A stretch of 45,186 nt of DNA from Flavobacteriaceae bacterium (GCA_947448525.1 CANFNV010000014.1:1-45186), one strand, 5' to 3'; positions 22,414 through 31,074 are shown, counted from the stretch's first letter. Made by a program: numbers and translations. Notes: generated by a model from the sequence alone, not told the origin.

Positions 22414-23757
22414 TTATTTTTTAATAATAAAGCAAACTTTTCTTACTAATTTTTTAGCAGCATCTGAATCTGCTTTAACAGAATTATCGGAACTTTTAGA
22501 AACTACTTGAAGTCTTGATATTTCAATACCCGATTTCAACAAAATAGCTTTTACTTCTTCTGCTCTAGATTTTGCAAGATCATCATTAATTTTATTGTTT
22601 GCTATTTGATCTCCATAACCTGTAATTTCAATTGAAGAATTTGGATTGTTTTTTAAGTAAGTACTAATAAAATCAATTCCAGTAGAAACAGATGGAGTTG
22701 TTTTTTTAGATTCAAATAAAACTACTACATAACCTTCATTTACTAATCTAACTATTGGATCTTCAGTAGTTTTTTCAGATATACCTTTAATAGATTTTTC
22801 AACATATTTTTCTATATCATCTGAAACACCATTTTTATTTACGTCAATCATTTTACCTCTTGCATCCACTAGTGTATTTTCAATAGAATTGTTTTCTTGG
22901 TCAATATAATCTGGAACTCCGTCTTTATCAGTATCTTTTGTTTGAGCTTCTACAGTACTTATTTTGTTTTCAAGGGCTTCAATTTTTTCAATATTTTTAT
23001 CTTTAATTACTGCCCAGTCTCCGTGTATTTTGCTTTCACCCATTGAATAAGTTAAACCAATTGAGGTTGTAGTTAACTTACTGGTTAAGTTATTGTAAGA
23101 TTCAGAATATGAACCATTCCAATTAAAGTGTTGTCTGTAATTGTTTTGAAAAGAAACGTCTAATAAAATAGACATTTTTTTAGAAAAGCGATATTGAGGA
23201 GAAAATCCAATAACATAACCGCCTGAAAGTTCAGTTCTTCCATAATTGTTGTCAGTCTTCGGAATACTATTAGATGCAGGAAAGGTAATTAATCCAGCAA
23301 AATCTTGAGTTTTTGAAGTCATTCGATCAATTTTAGCACCAGCATGTATTAATAAGCCAAATCTACCAAATTGATTTTCAATATCAAACAATCTAAATGC
23401 ATTTACTACTCCACTTATGGAAACACCTAACATTTCCATTTCAAAAGGAAGACTACCATTATTTTTGACAGGTTTTAAATCTTCATAGTGTAAACCTAAT
23501 TTAACACCAAATTTCGGATTCAACATATATCTTGCTCCCAACGAAATGCTATTTGCTTGTGGTTGGCCAAAAAAAGTTTTAGGGTCACTGGAATAATAAC
23601 CAACTGCATAAGTATCTTTTCCGCTAGCTTGACCAACAGTTGTTTCAATTGTCCATTTGTTGTAATCTAATGAACTTTTGTTTTTTTCTTTTTGTTCTTG
23701 CGCATTGATAGAAAATAAAGAAATAAAAAATACCGATAATAACGTAATTTTTTTCAT
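22414..23757 (-). CDS. OmpA family outer-membrane protein
   Basis: This is a 447-residue protein with a Sec signal (MKKITLLSVFFISLFSINA, then QEQKEKNK). Residues about 25-260 are an aromatic-alternating region typical of an outer-membrane beta-barrel (YKLGLHYEDLKP-like strands, GYVIGFSPQYRFSKKMSI). Two thrombospondin-type-3-like calcium repeats follow (DTDKDGVPDYIDQ and DVNKNGVSDDIEKY). The C-terminal OmpA domain binds peptidoglycan (SIEITGYGDQIANNKINDDL, LAKSRAEEVKAILLKSGI). It should tie the outer membrane to the cell wall. It is monocistronic, with a full promoter upstream and a strong terminator downstream, as expected for an abundant protein. Confidence 0.92.
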   Translation of the reverse strand: MKKITLLSVFFISLFSINAQEQKEKNKSSLDYNKWTIETTVGQASGKDTYAVGYYSSDPKTFFGQPQANSISLGARYMLNPKFGVKLGLHYEDLKPVKNNGSLPFEMEMLGVSISGVVNAFRLFDIENQFGRFGLLIHAGAKIDRMTSKTQDFAGLITFPASNSIPKTDNNYGRTELSGGYVIGFSPQYRFSKKMSILLDVSFQNNYRQHFNWNGSYSESYNNLTSKLTTTSIGLTYSMGESKIHGDWAVIKDKNIEKIEALENKISTVEAQTKDTDKDGVPDYIDQENNSIENTLVDARGKMIDVNKNGVSDDIEKYVEKSIKGISEKTTEDPIVRLVNEGYVVVLFESKKTTPSVSTGIDFISTYLKNNPNSSIEITGYGDQIANNKINDDLAKSRAEEVKAILLKSGIEISRLQVVSKSSDNSVKADSDAAKKLVRKVCFIIKK

Positions 23758-23790
23758 GTAAATATTAGATTAAGTTATGATAATAAGCAG

Positions 23791-23820
23791 CAAATATAGT
23801 AGTTTGTAGTTAATTACCAA
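23791..23820 (-). promoter_or_regulatory. Promoter of the OmpA-family gene
   Basis: On the minus strand TTG (23818-23820) is followed after 19 nt by TATATTTG (23791-23798), fitting the Bacteroidota TTTG-N19-21-TAnnTTTG pattern apart from one base of the -33 box. The ATG is 33 nt downstream. Confidence 0.6.
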
Positions 23821-23957
23821 TCATTTAATAAAAAATAAATGAATAATTTTTTACGGCTATAGATTTAACACATAATTATTTTAAAATTATTAGAATTTTA
23901 TGAATGATGTATGTTAGGATTTCTAAAAATAAAAGTACTTATCTATAATGAAATATG

Positions 23958-23965
23958 TAATTTTG
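23958..23965 (+). promoter_or_regulatory. -7 promoter element for the thioesterase gene
   Basis: TAATTTTG matches TAnnTTTG and ends 23 nt before the ATG at 23989. No -33 box is clear. Confidence 0.5.
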
Positions 23966-23988
23966 TAGGGTAATTAATCAAATTGACT

Positions 23989-24381
23989 ATGAGATTTCAT
24001 ACTAGAAAATGGGTTAAACCTGAAGATTTAAATCCAAATAGCACTTTGTTTGGTGGTCGTTTATTGGCTTGGATTGACGAAGAGATTGCTCTGTACGCAA
24101 TAATTCAATTGGAAAGTCCAAGGATTGTAACCAAACACATGTCGGAAATTAATTTTAGAAGTTCGGCAAAACAAGGCGATATTATTGAAATTGGAATTGA
24201 TGTAATTAAATTCGGAACTACTTCATTAACCTTAATGTGTGAAGTAAGAAATATGATGACCAAAGAAACTATTATTTCCATTGATACCATTACAATGGTA
24301 AGTCTTGGCTTGGATGGAAAACCAAATCCACATGGAAAAACAAAAATTGAATATATTGAAGACCGATTGAAAAAAGGTTAA
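23989..24381 (+). CDS. Acyl-CoA thioesterase, hotdog fold
   Basis: From the ATG at 23989 (MRFHTRKWVKP) the protein has 130 residues; a TTG two codons upstream is unlikely. Motifs of the YciA/BFIT-type acyl-CoA hydrolases are visible: PNSTLFGGRLLAWIDEEIAL, with the conserved N-x-x-G-x-LFGG-type start and catalytic Asp in the long helix, then VTKHMSEINFRSSAKQGDII and ISIDTITMVSLGLDGKP. The enzyme frees fatty acids and CoA from acyl-CoAs in the cytoplasm. The final bases overlap the 3' end of the convergent mechanosensitive-channel gene by 4 nt. Chain-length preference cannot be told. Confidence 0.92.
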   Translation: MRFHTRKWVKPEDLNPNSTLFGGRLLAWIDEEIALYAIIQLESPRIVTKHMSEINFRSSAKQGDIIEIGIDVIKFGTTSLTLMCEVRNMMTKETIISIDTITMVSLGLDGKPNPHGKTKIEYIEDRLKKG

Positions 24382-25637
24382 TCTTCATGATTGTTTTTGT
24401 CCGAAGAATATTCAAATAGTTCCAAATCGAAGTGCGTAATTGAGGATATTATATGATCAAAAATATCCGCCATAATATACTCATATTCAGCAAATCGTTG
24501 GTCCTTTGAAAAGGCATAGATTTCCAACGGAATGCCTTGTGCAGTAGGTTGCAATTGCCTACAAATTAAAATCATATCCTTATTTAATCCTGGGTGATTT
24601 TCTAAATAGTTGGTAATGTATTTTCTAAATAACCCAAAATTAGTCATGTTTCGGCCATTAATCGAAATGGATTTGTCAATAGAATTGGTGTTGTTATACT
24701 GGTTAATTTCTGCTTGCCTAGTTTCTATATAATTTGATATTAGTTGAATTTTTTTCATTTTTTGTAATTCAGTATCTGTCAAAAAACGAATGCTTTTGGC
24801 TTTTACTAAAATATGTCTTTTAATTCTTCGTCCGTCTGAATTTAACATTCCGCGCCAATTTCTAAACGAATCTGAGATCAACCCATATGTTGGAATTGTA
24901 GTCGTGGTATTATCAAAATTTCTCACTTTTACGGTAGCCAAATTGATTTCAATAACATCGCCGTCAGCTCCATATCTGTCAAATGTTATCCAATCGCCAA
25001 TTCGAACCATATCATTTAAAGAAACTTGAACACTAGCAACAAATCCTAAAATAGTATCTCTAAAAATTAAGATAACAATTGCAGAAATTGCTCCTAAAGT
25101 CCCTAATAATGTGGTTTTATCAATTTCAAACAGTTTGGAAATTATTACTCCAATTCCATAAATCCACAGCACAATCATGATTACTTGAACATAACTATCT
25201 ATTGGTTTATCACTAAATCGAGGTTGTTCTTTTATGTAATCTCTAATAGCTTTTAAAACACTTCGAATTATCCATAGAGAAAGTAAGATAATGTATACTT
25301 CAACTAGTTTACCAAACATTGATTCCCAATACACATAATGTTCCAAAATCACAGGAACTGATTTATAAATTAATAAAAACGGAATTAAATGCGCAATGTA
25401 TTTTGCGGTTTGATTGGAAACCAATAAGTCATCAAAATTTGTTTTAGTTTTCTTGGCAATAATGGCCAATACACTTACCAATATCAATCGAAAAATAATA
25501 TAAATAAAAAATGCTAAAAAACATAATATTAATATATTAATTAATAAGCTAATATAAGAAGCAAATGTATCGCCAAAATTTAATTTACGCATTAATGGAT
25601 ACAACCATCCAAATAATTTTTCTAATATATTATGCAT
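24378..25637 (-). CDS. Mechanosensitive ion channel, MscS superfamily, YbdG-like
   Basis: The 419-residue protein has five or so hydrophobic helices in residues 20-200. The pore-lining helix is LLGTLGAISAIVILIFRDTI, followed by LGFVASVQVSLNDMVRIGDW, the MscS beta-domain start. The later segment FRNWRGMLNSDGRRIKRHIL is, from memory, characteristic of the E. coli YbdG (MscM) branch, and the length also matches that branch. The protein should open under membrane tension to release solutes on osmotic downshift. It is the second gene of a two-gene unit; its start overlaps the end of the DUF3817 gene by 8 nt. Its 3' end overlaps the convergent thioesterase gene. Confidence 0.93.
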   Translation of the reverse strand: MHNILEKLFGWLYPLMRKLNFGDTFASYISLLINILILCFLAFFIYIIFRLILVSVLAIIAKKTKTNFDDLLVSNQTAKYIAHLIPFLLIYKSVPVILEHYVYWESMFGKLVEVYIILLSLWIIRSVLKAIRDYIKEQPRFSDKPIDSYVQVIMIVLWIYGIGVIISKLFEIDKTTLLGTLGAISAIVILIFRDTILGFVASVQVSLNDMVRIGDWITFDRYGADGDVIEINLATVKVRNFDNTTTTIPTYGLISDSFRNWRGMLNSDGRRIKRHILVKAKSIRFLTDTELQKMKKIQLISNYIETRQAEINQYNNTNSIDKSISINGRNMTNFGLFRKYITNYLENHPGLNKDMILICRQLQPTAQGIPLEIYAFSKDQRFAEYEYIMADIFDHIISSITHFDLELFEYSSDKNNHED

Positions 25638-25914
25638 TTTTTAAATATTTTTTCTCAATTATAAAAGCCCCAAAAGGAATTAAAGAACCCAATAAAACGA
25701 TAACTAAGTCTTTTAAACTCCAATTTTGCTTTTCCTTAATCATAAAAGCCAAATAAAGGTACGCAATAAATAAAATTCCGTGAGTCATCCCAATTGGAAA
25801 AAGTAATGATTTGTATAAAAGTATGTTATTGGGTTTAATAAATATCATATTTGAAAGTAAAAACAAATATGAAAACCCTTCTAAAATAGCTGTAAATTTG
25901 AAAATCTTTGTCAT
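25630..25914 (-). CDS. DUF3817 integral membrane protein
   Basis: The protein has 94 residues from ATG 25914 (MTKIFKFTAILEGFSYLFLL). It has three hydrophobic segments: ILEGFSYLFLLSNM, GMTHGILFIAYLYLAFM and LVIVLLGSLIPFGAFIIEK. The conserved E-G-x-S-Y and MTHG motifs mark DUF3817. The family is a small three-helix membrane protein, often fused to or next to transporters, with no known function. It is translationally coupled to the downstream channel gene (8-nt overlap). A functional connection with osmotic response is therefore plausible but untested. Confidence 0.88.
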   Translation of the reverse strand: MTKIFKFTAILEGFSYLFLLSNMIFIKPNNILLYKSLLFPIGMTHGILFIAYLYLAFMIKEKQNWSLKDLVIVLLGSLIPFGAFIIEKKYLKNA

Positions 25915-25932
25915 GTGTAATTTTTTTAAGTA

Positions 25933-25940
25933 CAAAATTA
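25933..25940 (-). promoter_or_regulatory. -7 promoter element for the DUF3817-channel unit
   Basis: The minus strand reads TAATTTTG (TAnnTTTG), 18 nt before the ATG at 25914. Confidence 0.5.
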
Positions 25941-25975
25941 AGTAATAACCTCAATAATAATTCTATAAAGTAAGT

Positions 25976-25983
25976 TACTTTTG
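25976..25983 (+). promoter_or_regulatory. -7 promoter element for the DUF6155 gene
   Basis: TACTTTTG matches TAnnTTTG and ends 17 nt before the ATG at 26001. It is divergent from the element at 25933-25940. Confidence 0.5.
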
Positions 25984-26000
25984 CAATAATTTATCATTTT

Positions 26001-26516
26001 ATGAGCAAACGAGATTTAAAAAAGTATGTATCCGAACTAAATAAAGTACAACTCGAAGAACAATTAATTGAGTTGTATGATAAATTTAAAGATGTAAAAG
26101 TCTATTATGATTTTGTTTTTAATCCAAATGAGCGAAATTTATTAAAAGATGCTAAACTTAAAATAGCCAATGAATATTTTCCAATAAGAGGAAAAAGACC
26201 CAAAATGCGCCGTTCTGTGGCTCAAAAGTTCATAAAACATTTTATTTCACTGGGTGTTGATTCGTTTTTAATTGTTGATGTAATGTTATATACTATTGAA
26301 ATGGCTCAAGCTTTAACTTCCGAAAAGCAAATAAATAGTGAAGTTTTTTACAGAAGTATCCTCAATTCGTTTGAGCAAGCTCTTAGTTTTATGATAGAAA
26401 AAGGAATTCTTGACGATTTTAAAATTAGGGCAGTAGCAATCAAAGAGGAAGCTGTAAATCAAAATTGGAGGAATAAATATGAATTCAATGCTATAATAGA
26501 ACGATTGGATTATTAA
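26001..26516 (+). CDS. DUF6155 family protein
   Basis: This is a 171-residue, strongly helical and basic cytoplasmic protein. It begins MSKRDLKKYVSELNKVQLEE and continues IELYDKFKDVKVYYDFVFNP and RRSVAQKFIKHFISLGVD, which I recognise as DUF6155, a family found in Bacteroidota and some Firmicutes without a known role. It contains no catalytic motif that I can name. The helicase gene begins 75 nt downstream on the same strand but has its own -7 element, so the two may be independent. The start is fixed by the promoter spacing. Confidence 0.82.
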   Translation: MSKRDLKKYVSELNKVQLEEQLIELYDKFKDVKVYYDFVFNPNERNLLKDAKLKIANEYFPIRGKRPKMRRSVAQKFIKHFISLGVDSFLIVDVMLYTIEMAQALTSEKQINSEVFYRSILNSFEQALSFMIEKGILDDFKIRAVAIKEEAVNQNWRNKYEFNAIIERLDY

Positions 26517-26564
26517 TTTAACGTTATTTTTTTAATTAATAGTTCATAAACTCTTTTTTAGGTG

Positions 26565-26572
26565 TAATTTTG
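26565..26572 (+). promoter_or_regulatory. -7 promoter element for the helicase gene
   Basis: TAATTTTG matches TAnnTTTG and ends 19 nt before the ATG at 26592. Confidence 0.5.
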
Positions 26573-26591
26573 CAAAATTGTAAAAATCGCT

Positions 26592-28127
26592 ATGCCAAAA
26601 AAGGATTTACTTTCCGAAATCGAAGAAAAAAAGGAACTTTACGGGTATCAAAAAGGCGATATTGATAAAATATTCGAAAGATTAGATAATGCCCCTGCTA
26701 ATTATCATTTACTCTATCAATTACCAACAGGCGGAGGGAAAACAGTTATATTTTCTGAAATCACCCGACGTTATTTAGAAAAACACAATAAAAAAGTGGT
26801 TGTGTTAACGCATCGAATTGAACTTTGTAAGCAAACTTCTAAAATGCTCAAAGCTTTTGATGTTAAAAATAAAATAATAAATAGTGCTATAAAAGAACTT
26901 CCAGATCAAGAAGAATATTCCTGTTTTGTAGCCATGGTTGAGACTCTGAAAAATCGTTTAAATGATGAAAAATTAGAAATCGAAGATGTTGGATTAGTCA
27001 TAATTGATGAAGCCCACTTCAACTCATTTAGAAAGCTATTTAGCGCCTTCGGAAACGCCTTTATACTTGGGGTTACCGCCACGCCTTTAAGTTCTAATAT
27101 TAAGTTGCCAATGTATGAAAACTATAGCGAATTAATTGTTGGCGATACTATTCAAAATCTAATAGATAAAGGATTTCTTGCTAAAGCAACAACGTACAGT
27201 TATGATGTTGGATTAACAACTTTAAAAGTAGGAATTAATGGAGATTATACCGTGAAATCTTCCGATGATTTGTATAGTAATATGGTTATGCAAGAGAAGT
27301 TGCTTCATGCTTATTCAGAGAAATCACTTGGAATGAAAACATTGATTTTTAATAACGGAATTAACACTTCGCTTCATGTTTATGAGAGTTTTAGACATGC
27401 AGGATTTAATATTCGTCATTTAGATAATACGACTTCTACAGAAGACAGAAAGGAAATTTTGCATTGGTTCAAGAAAACACCTGATGCCATTTTAACATCA
27501 GTTGGAATTTTAACCACCGGTTTTGACGAACCTACAGTAGAAAGTATTATTTTGAATCGTGCCACAAAATCACTAACGCTTTATTTTCAGATGATAGGTC
27601 GTGGTTCAAGAAAATTACCAAATAAAGACAATTTTACAGTTATCGATTTAGGAAACAACGCATTACGATTCGGACTTTGGAATAGCTCTATGGATTGGCA
27701 ACATATTTTTAAATCACCAGAATATTACTTGGAAAGTCTTCGTGATGATGCCGAAATTGAAAGTAATTTCAAGTATGTTATGCCTGAAGAATTGCGAAAA
27801 AAATTTAGTAAATCGGTTGATATTTCTATGGATGTAAATGAAGAATTTAAATTTACTGTCAAAAACAACTTGAAAGCAAAGACAATTCTTGAAAAATCGT
27901 TAGAACAACATGCCAGAATTTGCGTTGAAAATACCGAGGAATTAATCAATGCTCGCAAACTTTCAAAAGAATTGCATGATGATATTGAATACCGAATAAA
28001 ACAATATTGTATTTGTTTAGGAAATGTAACTAAAAACTACAGAAGTTGGCTGATAGAGGATTATATTTTAAAGCTAACCATAGCTATCGGTAGAATCTAT
28101 AGAAAGAGAATAATGGATGAGTTGTAG
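26592..28127 (+). CDS. Superfamily 2 DEAD/DEAH-box helicase
   Basis: The 511-residue protein has the full SF2 core. It starts with a Q-motif-like YGYQKGDIDKIF, then Walker A TGGGKT (46-51), Ia VLTHRIELCKQT, motif II IIDEAHF, motif III VTATPLS, motif IV LIFNNGI, motif V LTTGFDEPTV and motif VI QMIGRGSRKL. It resembles the SSL2/ResIII branch that moves on double-stranded nucleic acid. The C-terminal 130 residues are helical with no known domain, and there is no nuclease or methylase domain. A role in DNA repair or RNA metabolism is possible. No partner subunits are adjacent other than DUF6155, so I do not call it a defence or restriction protein. Confidence 0.92.
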   Translation: MPKKDLLSEIEEKKELYGYQKGDIDKIFERLDNAPANYHLLYQLPTGGGKTVIFSEITRRYLEKHNKKVVVLTHRIELCKQTSKMLKAFDVKNKIINSAIKELPDQEEYSCFVAMVETLKNRLNDEKLEIEDVGLVIIDEAHFNSFRKLFSAFGNAFILGVTATPLSSNIKLPMYENYSELIVGDTIQNLIDKGFLAKATTYSYDVGLTTLKVGINGDYTVKSSDDLYSNMVMQEKLLHAYSEKSLGMKTLIFNNGINTSLHVYESFRHAGFNIRHLDNTTSTEDRKEILHWFKKTPDAILTSVGILTTGFDEPTVESIILNRATKSLTLYFQMIGRGSRKLPNKDNFTVIDLGNNALRFGLWNSSMDWQHIFKSPEYYLESLRDDAEIESNFKYVMPEELRKKFSKSVDISMDVNEEFKFTVKNNLKAKTILEKSLEQHARICVENTEELINARKLSKELHDDIEYRIKQYCICLGNVTKNYRSWLIEDYILKLTIAIGRIYRKRIMDEL

Positions 28128-28158
28128 ATCTTATCATTACTTAAAACACTAAAGTTTT

Positions 28159-28434
28159 TCAAATAATTTCTGCGCTCAATCCTGCCTCCAATAATGAAGA
28201 GCATTGCGGTTTTAATTCATCATAAAACCCTGTTTTTACAGTGCATTGTCCTTTGTAATGGACTAAAATAGCACATTGTTCTGCTTGTTCAGCTGTGTGT
28301 TTGCAAACTTTTATTAAAGTGTCAATAACGTGATCAAATGTGTTGACATCATCATTGTATAAAACAATTTCGTTATTGATTCCGGTTTGTTCTTCGACTA
28401 AAACCTCTTCTTGAATTTTTTCAATGGTACTCAT
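28159..28434 (-). CDS. clpS: ATP-dependent Clp protease adaptor ClpS
   Basis: ClpS delivers N-degron substrates to ClpAP or ClpCP. From ATG 28434 (MSTIEKIQEEV) the protein is 91 residues. The core has IVLYNDDVNTFDHVIDTLIK with the Asn-Asp-Asp that binds the substrate N-terminal residue. It continues through HTAEQAEQCAILVHYKGQC and the ending FYDELKPQCSSLLEAGLSAE. An upstream frame extension to 28488 runs into the prmA region and lacks family similarity. It lies 26 nt after prmA, so it is probably the second gene of a two-gene operon. Confidence 0.96.
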   Translation of the reverse strand: MSTIEKIQEEVLVEEQTGINNEIVLYNDDVNTFDHVIDTLIKVCKHTAEQAEQCAILVHYKGQCTVKTGFYDELKPQCSSLLEAGLSAEII

Positions 28435-28460
28435 GATTTTTATAAAGAAAATTCGTGCTA

Positions 28461-29294
28461 CTAATTTACATATTTTAATGAAACCCAATTGTTTCTTTCA
28501 AATTTTTTAACATAAGTCAATCCTTTATCGGTGCAACAAGCATCAATAAAAGAAATGTCTTCATTGTAAAATCCACTTAATAATAAGGTTCCGCATTTAT
28601 TTAGACAATCGACATAAGTTTGCATATCATTCAATAAAATGTTTCTGTTGATATTCGCGATAATCAAATCATAATGTTTGTCTTTCAACAAAGCTGCATC
28701 GCCTTCATAAACTGTTATTTGATGGCAATGGTTTCGTTCTGTATTTTCTATGGAATTCAAATAACACCAATTGTCAATATCAATTGCGTCAATTGGTTGA
28801 GCTCCTTTCATTTCAGCTAGAATGGCTAATATTGCCGTTCCACAACCCATGTCTAGTGTTTTCATTCCGACAACATCAATTTCTAATAAATGCTGAATCA
28901 TCATGTGTGTCGTTTCATGGTGGCCTGTACCAAAACTCATTTTAGGTTCAATTATAATATCAATAGCTGCATCTGTTTTTGGATGGAAAGGCGCGCGAAC
29001 ATGACATTTTCCATCAACATCTATAGGTTCGAAATTCTTTTCCCATTCTTCATTCCAGTTGACTTGATCTATTTCTTCAATTTTGTAAGTAATGGTAAAT
29101 TCTGGAGAAGTTAAAATGTATATATCTTCCAAAACAGCTTCATTCCATAACTCTTTTTGAATATAAGCTACAATTCCTAAATCAGTTTCAATAAAACTTT
29201 CAAATGGTTTTTCACCTAATTCCGCAATAAGTATTTCCGATCCCAATTCTTTGGGTTCTATTGTGAAATTATAACCTAGATATATATTTGACAT
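28461..29294 (-). CDS. prmA: Ribosomal protein L11 methyltransferase
   Basis: PrmA trimethylates ribosomal protein L11 using S-adenosylmethionine. From ATG 29294 (MSNIYLGYNF) the protein has 277 residues. The N-terminal L11-binding region precedes the linker IIEPKMSFGTGHHETTHMMI, typical of PrmA. This is followed by the SAM motif KTLDMGCGTAILAILAEMKG and the catalytic-site strand YDLIIANINRNILL (the N-x-N type motif). It ends LKYVN. The start has a TACCTTTG -7 element 12 nt upstream; an in-frame TTG five codons earlier falls between the two and is rejected. ClpS follows. Confidence 0.96.
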   Translation of the reverse strand: MSNIYLGYNFTIEPKELGSEILIAELGEKPFESFIETDLGIVAYIQKELWNEAVLEDIYILTSPEFTITYKIEEIDQVNWNEEWEKNFEPIDVDGKCHVRAPFHPKTDAAIDIIIEPKMSFGTGHHETTHMMIQHLLEIDVVGMKTLDMGCGTAILAILAEMKGAQPIDAIDIDNWCYLNSIENTERNHCHQITVYEGDAALLKDKHYDLIIANINRNILLNDMQTYVDCLNKCGTLLLSGFYNEDISFIDACCTDKGLTYVKKFERNNWVSLKYVN

Positions 29295-29306
29295 GTATTT
29301 TTTTTG

Positions 29307-29314
29307 CAAAGGTA
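29307..29314 (-). promoter_or_regulatory. -7 promoter element for prmA-clpS
   Basis: The minus strand reads TACCTTTG (TAnnTTTG), 12 nt before the prmA ATG. The leader would be only a few bases long. Confidence 0.55.
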
Positions 29315-29636
29315 AGAATCCAAAAGGAATTATTGAAATGCAAAGATTAGGTTTAAATTTAATGTTTAGGGCAACTCTTTTTAATAATCTACCTAAAGTA
29401 GTATTGACTCCTTTAAAATTAAATTGGAGTAAAAAAATATAGAATTAAATTAAAAAGTTAATTTTCTTTTCAGATTAAACTAAGTAAATTTTGCTCTAGC
29501 TTATTTTAACTAAATCTCAAAAGTAGAAGATATTAAAGACATTTTAGAATTAGATTTCTTAAAAGTCAAGCAATTGAAATTTGTTGGTATAAAATAAGCT
29601 TCAAACTTAATTCAAGCGGATTTAATTAAAACAATA
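29315..29636. other. Intergenic region with no recognisable gene
   Basis: This is about 320 nt of AT-rich sequence between prmA and the PLP enzyme. The only structure I see is an ACTCC...GGAGT pair near 29408-29433 with a long AT loop and a following run of A, too weak to call a terminator. Confidence 0.5.
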
Positions 29637-30839
29637 TTACAATACTCCAATTTCGCTCATACAAGTTCTCATCGCTTGGTATGTCCTTTCCATATCATTG
29701 TCCAGCCCAATAGAAAATCGAATTAATCCATCGGTCAATCCCATTTCTTTTTGTTCTTCTAGAGGAATTTCAGACGATGTAGAAGTTCCTGGTGCACTGA
29801 ATAGTGTTTTGTAAAAACCTAAACTTACCGCAAGATATCCTAAATTCCTTTCTTGCATCAATTCCATCAACTCGTTTGCTTTCTCAATGGAACCTACATC
29901 AATAGTCATCATTCCTCCAAATCCATATTCTGGATTAATCATTGTTTCATATAAATCATGACTTGGGTGACTTTTCAATCCTGGGTAAACTACTTTCAAT
30001 CCGTCGTTCTCAAATTTTGTTGCCAAATAAAGTGCATTATGACTGTGTTGCTTCATGCGAATATGAAGTGTTCGCAAGTTTTTCATCACACTGGCACTTC
30101 GTAAACTGTCCATTGTAGGACCCAGGAGCATACTCGCACCAGAATTCACATCTTTCAATTTATTTATAAATTCTCTTGAAGCACAAACAACACCTCCAAC
30201 CGTATCGCTACTTCCATTGATGTATTTGGTTAAACTGTGAATTACAATATCAGCACCCATTTTAACAGGAGCCACCGAAAGGGGCGAAAAGGTATTGTCA
30301 ACTACCAATTTTAATCCGTGTTTTATAGCAATTTTTGCCAAACCACTAATATCGGCCACTTCTAAAAGAGGATTACTTACCGTTTCACAATACAACACTT
30401 TTGTGTTAGCATTAATTGCGGCTTCCACAACATTTAATTTAGTAATATCTACAAATGTTGTTTTAATGCCTAATCGAGGAGTAAAATTTTTTAAAAAAGC
30501 ATAGGTTCCTCCATAAATAGTCCGACTCGAAACAATATGATCACCATTACCACATAATTGAAGTAGAGTAGGAGTTATAGCTCCCATACCCGAAGCGGAA
30601 ACATTAGCTGCTTCCGTTCCTTCCATAGCTGCAAGAGCTTTATCGAGGTATAAATTACTAGGCGAGGAATGACGTGAATATAAATAACATCCTTCAGCAT
30701 TGCCTTCAAAAGTGTCAAACATAGTTTTGGCCGAAAGAAACGTATAAGTAGATGAATCAGAAATAGATGGATTCACGCCACCAAACTCGCCAAAGTATTG
30801 TAAATCTTGTATGTTGTCTGCAGGATTAAAGTCTTTCAT
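29637..30839 (-). CDS. Cys/Met metabolism PLP-dependent enzyme (methionine gamma-lyase-like)
   Basis: This is a fold-type I PLP enzyme of 400 residues from ATG 30839 (MKDFNPADNIQDL). Family features are YLYSRHSSPSNLYLDKAL, VSASGMGAITPTLLQLCGNG (phosphate-binding), SRTIYGGTYAFL with the stacking Tyr, VDNTFSPLSVAP, and the PLP lysine in IHSLTKYINGSSDTVGG. Members are methionine gamma-lyases, cystathionine lyases or O-acetylhomoserine sulfhydrylases; I cannot separate these by sequence alone. The divergent neighbour is an Lrp/AsnC regulator, and a palindrome suitable as its operator lies between them. Control by an amino acid is therefore likely, in keeping with a degradative lyase. Confidence 0.9.
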   Translation of the reverse strand: MKDFNPADNIQDLQYFGEFGGVNPSISDSSTYTFLSAKTMFDTFEGNAEGCYLYSRHSSPSNLYLDKALAAMEGTEAANVSASGMGAITPTLLQLCGNGDHIVSSRTIYGGTYAFLKNFTPRLGIKTTFVDITKLNVVEAAINANTKVLYCETVSNPLLEVADISGLAKIAIKHGLKLVVDNTFSPLSVAPVKMGADIVIHSLTKYINGSSDTVGGVVCASREFINKLKDVNSGASMLLGPTMDSLRSASVMKNLRTLHIRMKQHSHNALYLATKFENDGLKVVYPGLKSHPSHDLYETMINPEYGFGGMMTIDVGSIEKANELMELMQERNLGYLAVSLGFYKTLFSAPGTSTSSEIPLEEQKEMGLTDGLIRFSIGLDNDMERTYQAMRTCMSEIGVL

Positions 30840-30880
30840 GTTTTTTAGTTTTAAGGTCAAAAGCTATTATTCGTTGTAAA

Positions 30881-30905
30881 TTGTCAATTATTAATTATCC
30901 ATTAT
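30881..30905. repeat. AT-rich word repeat, also present inside mnmE
   Basis: ATTATTAATTATCCATTAT at 30887-30905 is identical over 19 nt to the reverse complement of 3946-3964 inside mnmE. It lies just upstream of the PLP-enzyme start. Confidence 0.6.
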
Positions 30906-30983
30906 ATTTCAAAGTTCATTCATTAAAGTTTGTTTATCAAGTATAACATTTAAAATTAGATTTTTTTTCTTAATTTTTAAATT

Positions 30984-31006
30984 AATTTAGATAAATTATC
31001 TAAATT
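30984..31006. promoter_or_regulatory. Palindrome, candidate Lrp operator
   Basis: AATTTAGATAA (30984-30994), one central A, then TTATCTAAATT (30996-31006) form a perfect 11-bp inverted repeat. It lies in the 235-nt gap between the divergent PLP-enzyme and lrp genes, 68 nt before the lrp ATG. The core TAGATAAATTATCTA matches 12 of 15 positions of the E. coli Lrp consensus as I remember it. Confidence 0.6.
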
Positions 31007-31074
31007 TACGACATTATTAAGAAGTTTTTAGAAAATAAAAATAATTCAAAATTATAAGAAAAAGATTTTGATGA

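Noticed and set aside
26592..28127. Helicase as part of a restriction or defence system
   Set aside because: No methylase, nuclease, specificity subunit or other defence gene lies nearby; neighbours are housekeeping genes.
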